Positions 37,101 to 47,215 of a DNA stretch of 64,000 nucleotides are shown piece by piece. The notes beneath the pieces were generated by a model that was not told the origin of the DNA, searched no databases, and was given only the letters and a program-made list of their open reading frames with translations. The stretch is from Trissonchulus latispiculum (Eukaryota > Nematoda > Enoplea > Enoplida > Ironidae). Position 1 is the stretch's first letter. Each line of letters opens with the position of its first letter. Position numbers and translations under genes: made by a program. The DNA lies in the NCBI GenBank assembly GCA_030248195.1, contig JASAND010027823.1, positions 1 to 64,000 of the forward strand, in the 5' to 3' direction.

Positions 37101-40100
37101 TACTCCTTACAGCTGTCTGTGTTCACAGGTAAATAATGTAAGATAAACAAAACAAAAACAACTAAACACTAAACGTAACATTGAATAAATAGCAAGCACT
37201 CACCGGAAAAAATGCAGAATTAAAAATAGAAAACATAATTGGTAACCACACAATTAGCGCCGTTCTGCTTTAACCATTTGAATCAAACGGTTTAGAATAC
37301 ACTTAAGTTCCATATATACCTCTTGCGGTGGTACATCGAATGAAACAACCCGTAAGTCAACCTTTCGGTAAGAATCGATGCAAGGAATAATGAAAAACAA
37401 ACCTGAAAACAAAAATGTTTCGAATTTTAGTTTGAGTATCGGGTCCGGGTGAGGAGATACAAATCAAATATTTGTACCCTTGGACTACAAAATAAGACAG
37501 TGAGCAAAATTGGATACGGCTAAAATGTCTCGAAAGCAGACCTAATTAATATTTATAGCAACTAATTATGCAATATTCTCTGGATAACAAGGTGTGAATT
37601 GCCAGTATGACAACCTAATACCGTTACTGAATACTGACTAACCAGGGCCTTTGGCACCTCCTTGGATACGTCCAAGGCGAAATATGACGGCACGTTCGTA
37701 TTCTTGCACAATCTAAAATGTATTATGATAAATCTAAATCATTCCAGCTGAAATTCCAGTATGCACAATATTGTTGATCGAGTGCCATTGTGCGAATATA
37801 AAATTTACCAAAGTATATAACACATTTTTGATTTCATTTCATTTCATTTTCAAGCGATTTCATAATAACTAAAAATGGTTCCCCAACTCTTGATGGAGGT
37901 AGCGAATGTTGCAATCGATGATTCCCGAAAAAATTTACTTCAGTCTAAAAACTTACACTCCTTCTAAAATGCAGTAAATGATGTTGAAAAACCAAAGTTA
38001 GTTTCATTGTATTCATCAAAAGGAGCAATTGTAAGCTACATTTTGACACAAAAAATGTCTTCCTAACTCCAAATAATGAAGGAGTTGCAATGGTTCAAAG
38101 TTGATGTCTCCAGAAGGAATCACCACCTTAAGACCCGCCCTGCTGCGTTCTATTCGCCTGGGTGGGTATCGAACCAAGAGCACATCCAGCATAAGGAATT
38201 CAGAGCCCAAGAGCTTCGTTTCCAACGCACTTTCCGCAGATCCCTTTACATGGTCCAACCCAAAGGTAACTACCGGAAGACCACAAGTAGGAACTCACTA
38301 AGCATCCTCATGACAGCCTAATGTAGTGCTTCCTTAAAGGGCTGGTGGACCAAGAAGATCGAAGGCTAGCAAGTCAGCCAAAGCCGAAGGGTGTCAGGCA
38401 CAGTGCACCCTTAAAACCAGAACATAGGAAGTTCAGCTTTTCAATCAGGATTGAAAGTATTGATCCAGCTGGGGAATTGAACCACGGCCCTTCTGCTTTA
38501 AATCCCACAACGAAACCATAGGGCCATCGGTTGACCTTCCATATCGGGCTTATCAAGCTTTCCCATGCCTGCTTATAGCAGGATATACTGTTTCCAGCAC
38601 TAACCCATTGATATATTTATTTATAGATAGAAATTTATAGATATATAGAAGAAAGTAAATCCTTACTTTTAAACAGAACCAAAGAGTGATCGGAAAGGTA
38701 AATATTATCAGAAGTACAGAAACGAAGGTCAGACAATAATCACAAAATCCTTTGGAAGAGCCTAGAACAAAGTTACTTATGTATAGAACGCAAGCCAGCT
38801 AATCATGAACAGACGATTTCGTCAATTACATATTACAGGAATTTAAATTTTGAATTTAAAATAAAACTACTTAAACAATCAGCAAGAACAATATTTGTAC
38901 CAGAGATAACTCCAAATATTGAATCTATGCAATCACCAATATTTACAAATTCTAATAATAATTTTCGGGCCCTTGAATCTGAATCCAGGTATTAACAGGT
39001 CAAAGGCGACTTCTCTCCTGGCTTCTAAACTTGAAGCCAAATTATGATTGGTTAATAGGCCTAATCCTTAATTTGGTTAGGTCTGGGAATAAGCTGGTTG
39101 CCTTCGCCCCATGAGAGCTACATGATGTACCTATGCTCACTTGCATTATTTATCCGTTTGAAGTTATGTAGTTTAAAGTTTTAATGCATATGCATCCAGT
39201 CTGTTATACTACGTTCTGTCTGTTTCTGTCCGCTTGTACATAGCTTCACCAAGCAAAAATACTGTGCTCAATGGTAATTGTAGTGTTGAGTTGCATTGTG
39301 CAGAAAGATGTCTGTTTAGGCTCAAGGCTGATAAGGAAGAGTGTGTCGGTTCTTAATCAAGTAAGCTCTTAGGCTTAGTTTGAGATATCTTGCGCATTAA
39401 GTATCTATCGCAAAATTCTATCTTTACACCACCGGTATATTTGTAATGGATAGATTCACCAGTCTGAATTCCTATGTTTTGCGTGTAAATTGTTTGGCGC
39501 GGAGGATTTCCACCTAAACACATGCCTCTCTCTAGTACTGAGTTTTTCGCCCTGAAGTTGCTTCATGATTTTACAATTACCATAGCAAATGCTCCAAAAG
39601 GTTTACTTCAATGTCTCCGCTCAGTACCTAAAAAGCTTGTTTTGTAGAAGATCACACTCTGGCCTTTATCTTATTACCAAAACTCGGACGTTATTTTGCT
39701 GTCACTTGATTTGCTGAGTTTTAAGAAATCAACAAATAAGCTAAGATTGCAAAATTTTCGTGTGAAAAGATTAATTTTGCACTTGCATTAGCACAAATTG
39801 TTTAACATTAGCATATAGATAAATTATAATTATGTCCTCTACAAGTGATTTGGCCAAGGCAACTCGTAGAAGGCAGAGTGATAGACTGCAGTGGTTAGAG
39901 TATTCGTTTTGCGCTGTTCAGAGATCTAAATCTTCTCCAAATTAAATTTTACGTTTACAACGTTGGCAACAAATTTTGATTCGCAAGGTGGCAAGATTGA
40001 TTGATTGATTCGCAAGATTTCGCGCCTTGGCCAGCGCCCCAGAAAACCCTATGCATGTTTTCAGCAAAATGAGCGATCAAAACGTTTTTGGTTCCGCTTG

Positions 40101-40603
40101 GCCCTTACCGGTTCCCTGGTTCACCTTATCAAACTAAAAGTTAATTTTTTTTAAAATTTGAAATTCTTGAATTCATCACAATTCAATATGCAAAATTTTA
40201 AACTTAATAGTGAAACAAATCCAGTTAGAGATGGGGGAAAGCGCAAGAGATCCATTATCCAAACTTTCCAAAGTTTCCTCCTTGCGAATCAAAAAAATTT
40301 GCAATATTTGAACTCAGCGTGGTCGAAGCTTCATTGGTCAAGTTTATAGGGTAGCTATGTATAGAGCAGCAATATATATAGTATAGTATAGGGTAGCTAT
40401 ACACCATCATTGGAAAGGTTGAGTGTAACCTTGATCTGATACAACAGAGCAGCAGAGATCACTGAAAAGCTATTATCAGTGAGCACTAGCAATCTAAGAT
40501 AATTTCCTAATTTCCATACATCAATGTCAAATGTGAGCTCACCTTGATTTTGATTAAGCTGATTTATTGGTTTTGAATCAACACCTCGGTTTAAATTATC
40601 CAT
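31152..40603 (-). CDS. Stomatin/SPFH (band 7) family membrane protein, MEC-2/UNC-1-like
   Basis: Seven exons on the minus strand, in order: 40603-40543, 38761-38667, 37712-37643, 37402-37320, 36957-36754, 36449-36315 and 31379-31152. All are GT-AG and in phase, 291 aa. A short polar N-terminus is followed by one hydrophobic hairpin at residues about 31-51 with a central proline ([12 protein letters not shown], Pro44), characteristic of stomatins that enter the membrane from the cytosolic side. The SPFH domain follows: [83 protein letters not shown]. Then come the coiled-coil [12 protein letters not shown] and the oligomerisation end LQLRYLQTL and [12 protein letters not shown]. Family members bind cholesterol and gate ion channels such as ASIC/DEG channels; the target here is unknown. 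The start is the ATG at 40603; a stop codon lies in frame shortly upstream. The last intron (4.9 kb) carries a 4-kb transposon. Confidence 0.93.
33568..35517 (+). CDS. Gene-like pair of exons inside the TIR element, product unknown
   Basis: Exon 33568-33752 (after TTGTTTTAG, before GTAAAA) and exon 35435-35517 (after a T-run and ATAG) join in phase and end at TGA. They encode about 89 residues. The first part is acidic ([19 protein letters not shown]), and the second basic and helical ([17 protein letters not shown]), ending GELLDDAS. Acceptor tracts, donor, phase and amino-acid composition all look like true coding sequence. The 5' end is not found: an ATG at 33090 ([10 protein letters not shown]) reaches a stop and does not splice in phase to 33568. 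It could be a host gene fragment captured by the element, or the element's own accessory gene. The 1.68-kb intron holds the foldback at 33840-35170. Confidence 0.45.
33840..35170. mobile_element. Foldback family B element with long near-perfect hairpin (core 33990-34600)
   Basis: The core is a palindrome with its hinge near 34293: AGCCCTAACTTTTGATTTTT at 34013 mirrors 34559-34578, GTGTGGGTGCATACTGGA mirrors 34518-34535, and GGTGCTGAGCACGAATCTGA mirrors 34352-34371. Arms are about 290 bp and nearly identical, flanked by less symmetric parts related to 10390-10800. The right flank has three tandem units of about 47 bp (34884-35022: CTACAGGTTTCTTTAGTATT...). A smaller fragment of the family lies at 40045-40330. 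It is non-coding. Confidence 0.75.
34884..35022 (+). repeat. Three tandem copies of a 47-bp unit
   Basis: Units beginning near 34884, 34931 and 34978 share ACTAC(A/G)GGTTTCTTTAGT, then ATTT(T/G)CTACAGG. They lie within the right part of foldback family B. Related TTTTCTAC/CCTGTA phrases occur in the copy at 10580-10770. Confidence 0.7.
35260..35385 (-). mobile_element. tRNA-like SINE head, minus strand
   Basis: On the minus strand, GGCGGAATGCCAAAGTGCC and GTGATTCGATTCCTGC resemble A and B boxes about 35 bp apart. The rest of a SINE is not clear and the cloverleaf is incomplete, so it is not a functional tRNA. Confidence 0.35.
38050..38565 (-). mobile_element. Two tRNA-derived SINE heads in intron 1 of the stomatin gene
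   Basis: On the minus strand GATGGCCCTATGGTTTCG with GTGGTTCAATTCCCCAGC (about 38540-38460) and CTCTTGGTTCGATACCCACC (about 38180-38160) have B-box form. Both are followed downstream by unrelated bodies. They differ from the SINE at 3661, so at least one further tRNA-derived family is present. No intact cloverleaf is seen. Confidence 0.45.
40045..40330. mobile_element. Diverged fragment of foldback family B in intron 1 of the stomatin gene
   Basis: AGAAAACCCTATGCATGTTTTCAGC, GGTTCCGCTTGGCCCTTACC and CTTGCGAATCAAAAAAATTTG parallel the half-arm at 34375-34450 and the segment at 11140-11180. It is one arm only, with no inverted partner nearby. Confidence 0.5.
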
Positions 40604-41966
40604 TGTCAAATAGCCGTAGTGCACTGCCTACTTTGGTGATGCTTATATATGTTGCCAATCAATTATAAGTCAACAAATTTAATTTATATCTAAGCAAACA
40701 CTTCTACTTGTACTTCTATGAAATGTTTTAGAAACAAAAAGGTACCGCAAACGTTTTACAAAAAATTAGAGAAAATTGGACTTCACTTCGATAAATATTT
40801 TTATTTTGCCTTTTATTTTGCCTTCGTTTTAACAAGAATAAGTTTTAATGTATTCATAAATTATAATGAAAGTATGAGATCACTAGAAAGCATGCAACAA
40901 AAGAGTGTAAAACATTAAAGCGAACGTTAAAAAGTACAAACACCTTGCCACGTACAACAAACGTAAAGCTTATAAATATTTGGATGTACTTTCAGTGACG
41001 TTCATAGCATGATTACAACAACAACAATGGCGCCTGGTGTTTAATCGGTGACGTTGGCAGAAATACAGCTCAACCCAGCACCGCTCGCTATTGATTGCAG
41101 TATCACATGACGCTGTTGCTTACAATTCGTCAGTCAGGCAGGTACACATAACGGTCTTTCCATTCCAGTTTATCGCTATTATTATATAATACAGATAGAA
41201 TTTAACGGTAAATAAATATTAAAAGCTTTCACCTGGTGATTGACGTAACATTGGAACTTTGTTGACCAATATCAAAAATTGCAACAGTAGAAGAAACAAG
41301 AAGCAACTACTATTGTCTAACAGTATGGGATCGTAAGACAATTGCGAAAAACAATTTGCTAAAATCAACCATGAGCGGCAACTTTCTAGTGGGATTGATT
41401 AAGCTTAACACATGCCGTTGGCACATTTAAAAATAAGAATGATAAGAAAGCGCACTTGTCCTGTTTGGTGGACCCATGGGGACTACACAATATGCAAAAA
41501 TGAGTGAAATCTGAGATGGTCAAAATTCGGCCAAAAGGCGACCCCAGAGTAATCTCCAAGCAATCTTTCCAAACAAGACCAGCATTATCACCGTCCTTAA
41601 ATACTGGATAAAGTCATAATATTCAGGATTTCTCATGTTCAAGTTCTAGCTTCTTGCTAAACGCTACAAGTTACAACCGCAATTCCACAAATAGTGTCCG
41701 AGAATTAGCTGATAAACTGAGTTGCTAAGAACCACGAATATTATATCTTTACCGGGAGGCCGGGCCTATCACCGGGCCCAGGGATTTAAAACCTGCCCAA
41801 GAATCGGGCCCAGACTTTGGGCCGGGCCTAGTAGCGGGCTCCGGGCTTTGATTGGGCTCCGAGCCTAGTAGCGGGGTCAATTTCTTATCTGAACAACCCT
41901 GTGCTAAATGCAAGATTAATAGGGTCCATTTTAACTATTTTTGAGAACTCATTCCACCAGAATGAA
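40604..41966. other. Intergenic region between stomatin and receptor genes
   Basis: No gene is recognised. The upstream region of the stomatin gene (minus strand) should lie in the first part. Around 41757-41875 there is a local repeat of GGGCC(T/G)-rich phrases (CCGGGCCTA, GGGCTCCGGGC). A 66-codon frame at 40718-40918 is basic and unrecognised. Confidence 0.35.
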
Positions 41967-42914
41967 TCACCGATGGCGTTGCAGGTGGTTTTTTGAAATA
42001 TAACAGTGATCGTAAACCGTTTCGTATCTCAGCATTCTTCCATATATATATATAAGAATATTGTTTTCGGAATTTATGTTCATCACCAATGCAGCCACAG
42101 GTTCAACAATGTTAATTACATTTGGGTTAGCTTCGTTGAAAGTGTAATACATTTTGAACATAATTGGTAGTACAAGAAAAATTAAAGTAAAAAACATGAC
42201 ATAAGAAAGCATTTTAGTAGCCCTGGCCTGTGTTTCCCGCTTTGCCCTCATGACAGACTCGTTTTCGGAAACATTGCATAAATACAAAGCGATTAAAGCA
42301 ACGCCATATAGTATAACACTACCAACAAAGAAAGGGAAATCGAATATAATATACATGTAAAATCTAAAATCGTTGGTCACGGCCCAGCTGGTGTAACAAA
42401 CTCGAAAATATTTTGCTCCATACATTTCAGTGGCAATTTGGGATACATACATTACCATGAAATAATATACAATTGTCATTGTACAACATATTGCCAGTAG
42501 AGCTTTAACAATATTTTTACCATACAACACATATATTTGAATGCTGGAGCATGCAATCAGTCTGTCGATTGAGACAAGCATGTAGACGGAAGGTAGCAAG
42601 ACGTCCGTCAAAACGAATATTTGATTATGAAATTTCCACAGACAATCCCAAGCAGTTTGCAACAGTTCATTTGATCCATCCAAAACCACTTTGGTCCTGT
42701 AAATCCCAGCAGACAGCTGTCCCAGACCAAGTAAAAATTCTGAGAATGCCAGTGTGCAGGGCAGAACGTATTCTTTGCGGTGCAGAGATTTAACTCTGAC
42801 TATAACATAGACTATTAGAAAATTACCGATACACATCAAAATGCCATGACAGATATAAAGGCCGTGATTAATAAGATCCTCTTTCAGACCAGTGGAAGAG
42901 TTGGTTCGATTCAT
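41967..42914 (-). CDS. Seven-transmembrane G-protein-coupled receptor (rhodopsin-like, nematode chemoreceptor-like)
   Basis: Single uninterrupted exon, 315 aa from the ATG at 42914 (an upstream in-frame GTG was not used). Seven hydrophobic segments are visible. The N-terminus has two N-glycosylation sequons (NRT, NSS). TM1 contains GNFLIVYVIV with the conserved Asn. TM2 has LAFSEFLLG, where Glu stands at the usual Asp position. TM3 ends SIDRLIA, a DRY-like motif. The third loop RAKRETQARATKML leads into TM6, and TM7 has NINSENNILIYIY, a variant of NPxxY. Cysteines before TM3 and in the second outer loop could form the usual disulfide. The lack of introns and the divergent motifs resemble nematode srsx/srv-like chemoreceptors. 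The ligand cannot be predicted. It could also be a lineage-specific peptide receptor. Confidence 0.82.
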   Translation of the reverse strand: MNRTNSSTGLKEDLINHGLYICHGILMCIGNFLIVYVIVRVKSLHRKEYVLPCTLAFSEFLLGLGQLSAGIYRTKVVLDGSNELLQTAWDCLWKFHNQIFVLTDVLLPSVYMLVSIDRLIACSSIQIYVLYGKNIVKALLAICCTMTIVYYFMVMYVSQIATEMYGAKYFRVCYTSWAVTNDFRFYMYIIFDFPFFVGSVILYGVALIALYLCNVSENESVMRAKRETQARATKMLSYVMFFTLIFLVLPIMFKMYYTFNEANPNVINIVEPVAALVMNINSENNILIYIYGRMLRYETVYDHCYISKNHLQRHR

Positions 42915-43459
42915 TTTGATAATCACTAAATATCACTAAATTCCTATTTTCTTCTAAGTTGACTTCTATCTGTAAGTGATAGAAGAAAAAACAGGTTGAA
43001 CAGAAAAATGAAGCTGCTTGCGCAGAGCGAGTGAATAGATTCTTAATTTTCGATACGGTACATGAAAGCCCTGAATAAACTCCTGGAGACCGTGAGACAA
43101 GCGATCTGATTACGATCCTGCGACAATAAGAAATCTCAAAGGTGAATAAGGTACGCAATAACTGTCTATCTCCATCGAACTTATATAGCGATTTCAATCA
43201 TTTTCCCTTTCCGTAAAAAATATGCACTAAAGTCTGAAACAAAAATATGTGCAGAAAACAGGAAGTATACACACCATCCACAGCATTTAATACTCATGAA
43301 ACGCATAAAATCATATATTTTCATGCTAGGAGTCCTCATATTTAGCAAAGGACAATATTTAAAAATGTTAAAAATTTCCAAAATTTCAAAATAATTAGGT
43401 TAAAATTATAAGCTTAATTTTAAGTATCCCATAACGATTGAGAAACATGATGAATTTTA
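42915..43459. other. Intergenic region upstream of the receptor gene
   Basis: This presumably contains the receptor promoter. No core motif could be fixed. Short frames only. Confidence 0.3.
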
Positions 43460-46400
43460 AGCCCAATTTCCAAGAAATTGGAAAACTAGAAAATTTAAGA
43501 TGAACTTGGCCTCTTTGGTTATGCATACGTGTTTTTTTCACAAAATTTATGTTTCTTTTAAAAATTTCACAAAATTTCGCCAAGTTTCAGCACCCAAAAT
43601 TCATCAATAAAAGGTCAGCTGCGGATAATATTTGCTAAATTTCATTAATTTCCAACCCAAATGGCCAGCTGGCTCAGCCAGCCATTAGCAGATTTACGTT
43701 GACGATGGCTGGATTTTATAAGGTTCTAGAATCTGCTGGATCGTTGCCTTAAGATCAAAGAAAATCCGATTTAAAGACCTGTCAACGACCTGTCAACGAG
43801 CTGTCAAAAACCTGTAAGTTCATCCTAAAGATTTTTCCAAACTTCAGTGTTCGCTTGAGTAGCAACACAGAGAGGTTGCTTTCAGTCCTCCCCTTGATGC
43901 AAATCCGATGTGTGCCAGAGATTTGGCACGGGGAATTAAACGCATCTCCCCAGGTTAGGATAGGACTCTATAGAATTTCTCTGGCCCACACTGGCCAGAG
44001 AAGGAGACTGACTAACTACAGCAAACACACACAACTTGAGGGCTGAATAAGTTTTTTATGCCTGGCCAGGATTTGCAACGAAGACAAAAAGCCAAGGAAA
44101 ATTATGGCCAAAATTTTATGTATTGTGGACCTCCGGTCGAATATTTCATATGCATTTTTATAAGGCCCTTAATCCAATTTTTTATGTAATTTTGTTTGGT
44201 TTGTTTGTACACTACAAATCTATTGCAAGAAGTGATACTACTGGAACCGCCTAACGCTAAATCCAAACTGGATCAAACGCAGAAGCAAACGAAGAATTTA
44301 CCGACCGAACTAGCAGTTATGAAATGATATTTTATGGTATTGGCAAGTGTCGACCCCGCTTGCCTGCCATCATGTCAACTGAGTCTCTATCACCCCTCAA
44401 CGAGCTCACAACATGGATCCCATACGGGTTGGTTACAAGGAACCCCAGTTTTGGACTCATCACCTTTTGGGAATCATAAGTTTACTGTCAGCAGTAGACG
44501 CGCCACTGTATAAATAGAAGAGGTTGTCAACTTACTCTAGAACAGAAAGGTTAAACTAACAAGGTTTATTAGTAATAAAATCAAATCAGATCATAGATAA
44601 AGAAGAAAAGAAGCAAGAATAATCAAACTCAGAGTTCAAGTCCTGATAACCTCATTAAAACTACTAGTGAACTGAATAGAAGTAAAATAAATGAAAGCTT
44701 CTTATTAATGAAGCCGAATGCTATTCGTGAGACTGTTATTCAAACTAATCTATTTATTTATCAATCTAAAAATTCGGATGGTGCCAACTTGACGGACATG
44801 GCGCTTTGACTATATTCAATACCGTCCGCCCATCGAAAATTCTAAGCCTCGAGATCAAAGAGCCAGTTCTAAGTGTAGTGGTGGATGTGATCCGAGCAAC
44901 TGGCAATTTTTAATTTTTGAATACTTCCTTTTTCCATCTCGAGGTAAGCTCTATGATTAATGCAATACATCATGCCGTTATAGTTGATTTGTAAATATGA
45001 GTTATGACGCATTTGGCTTTGGTATCTGAGCTGTGATGTTATGGGTGAGCGATTCTAGCGTGTCAAGCTTATGTGTAATGAAATTGGTTAAATAAAAAAT
45101 CGGTTTTTGAAGAATTGATCCAAAAAGAAAGATTTGCTTAAGGGTCGCTCGAAAACGCCAAGGGAGACCTCAGAAAATCGATTAAGTTAAAGATCTCCAT
45201 GATCGTGGTTATATGAATGAACGTCCAAGCTGTATCTGTATTTGTGTGTAATTAAGAGCAGGGTTGCCAATCTCTAAAATATAACTAATTCCTAGGGAAA
45301 CGAAAGGGAAGATTGGTTAAATTCGCATTACAAGGTCAGGGTATTACTAATACCAGAAGAATAACATCATAAATTGAGAAATATACTAGTCAGTTAGGTG
45401 GTCTGAAGGGAAATTCTTTAATATTGCCTCCTTGTGAACAGCGGGTGCCTTTTCACTTGGATCTTGTTGTCCCCAAGCAAACAATAATTGCGAAAGTTCA
45501 CACCCTAACGAAGAGCTGGTGCCTCTTCGTTGGGACCCAGTCTTAGACAACCTGCGTAGTATTATCAACCATCCGAGAACTCGAAGAAAAGGTCCTAATA
45601 TCATCCACAAAAAAACGCGTAATTCCCTCTGTTTGCAAGCAACAATTCCAATTCACTGTTAAGTTTAATCATAAGAAGATGGTTCGATGGTATACGGTAG
45701 TTACTATGTAAAATTAATCCTAATTAGTAAATGACGTATAGTTACGAATGCATAGGTAGCTGTATTTCGACGTAGGTAGGCATGTTTGACATTATTTGGC
45801 ATTAATTTCCCATTTTTAGCAAGCAGTTAGGTTAAATTAGTATTAATATGAGTCAAACATGTTAATCAGGGTTAATTTGTGTTAATTAGGCAATTAGTAC
45901 GTAATAATCACAATTTTATGTGGAAACATAACATAGGCTCAATCGAAAGGCAATTCGACGCTGATTCCAAAAATGTAAATTTTATTTCTCAACTCCCAAA
46001 ATTAAGAGAGTTATGGTCAAAAATGTTGTAGTAAAATGTTTGTCATTTCGTAATTTTAGTATTTCAAAAAAGGTGTAACTTAACTAAGACTTACGTAACC
46101 TTTATGTCAAGTCCAGTCATGTTGTCTGGAAGGCTGTCCTCTCATGAACTTTGGGCTGGCCTTTAGTCCAACAGGAGAATTGCCTCTCGAAAGGAGAGTT
46201 AGTATACACCTTTTCCATGTCTCGTTGGTTCGAAGGGGGCCTAGTTGCCTCAAAAATAAATTAAATCAAAGGAAAAGAAACTAAATCTAGGTAGTTAAGT
46301 ACGTAGAATTCATCAATATAATTCTTGTTTAGCTGGAACTTACGTAAAATTAACTATGTGCGTATTTTTCATCTTTTTCTATTTTATTTTCCTCCTTCCT

Positions 46401-47215
46401 CTCGGCTTAGTGGAAACAAGGAGTTTCCAATAGCGAGGAACAATTGTTGCCGAAGACAAATGACCGGCACGCTTTGTTTTCGGCCAAGAGTCCAAGCGAG
46501 ACTCAAGAGTGAGGGGCCGAAAACAAAGGAATATTAAAATATTTTTTAACATTAATAAACCAATTTTCCGATGCCATTTAAATTATTGATATTCCTCCCG
46601 ATTTACTTGGCCCCGAGTTGGCCAAAATTCTGCAATTTTATGTCAATTTTTGGACAAGTTAAAACCAACATTTTATCAACTATCCCTTTGGTTGCGTTTA
46701 CGTGTAAACCCAAACTTTCATAAAATTCGCCCAAGTTTCGACCACGAAATTCATCAAAAAAGGGACCAGTTGGGGGCTATATTTCCCCAACCTCATTAAT
46801 CTGACCCCTCACCTGGTCTCCGGGCCGAAGAGAGCCCAGATCTCACATGCAAAAGATAGGAAGCTTCTAGAAGCTTCTAGAAGTTTCCTCCCAAATTAAA
46901 GAAAGCTGCTTTTATTACAGGCTGTCAGCAAGCTGTCGCTTGCTCCCCAAATTCAAATTTGCAATCAGTGTTCGTTGAGACTCGGCCGTAGACGGTCGTT
47001 TAAAAGTCCCCTATTCCCCGCGTGCATTGCTTCTCGTGACACTGGTGTGTCTCGGGAAAATAGCAATGCACGCCCCCCATAGGACGCACCTAAGGACCCT
47101 TTTCTGGCCCGCACTGGCCAGAAAAGGAAGAACTGAGTTAACGCACGGACGCTAACAACTTGAGTGGCCACATGGACCTTTTATGTCCGGCCTAGAACCG
47201 CCATCGAGGATAAAA
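43460..47215. repeat. Pair of diverged direct repeats (about 43460-44110 and 46560-47215)
   Basis: Both copies run in the same order through ACGTGT near 43530/46700, TTTCGCCAAGTTTC/TCGCCCAAGTTTCGACC, AAATTCATCAA(T)AAA, a CTGTCA/GCTGTC cluster, CAGTGTTCG(C/T)TTGAG/GTTGAG, CTGGCCC(A/G)CACTGGCCAGA and AACTTGAG. Spacing between copies is about 3.1 kb. They could be long terminal repeats of a dead LTR element or two copies of another repeat; ends and target duplications are not resolved. A further partial match is near 48110-48165. No gag or pol motif was seen between them. Confidence 0.45.

Noticed and set aside
45386..45610. 74-codon minus-strand ORF with a hydrophobic start
   Set aside because: No family match and no neighbouring exons; probably chance.
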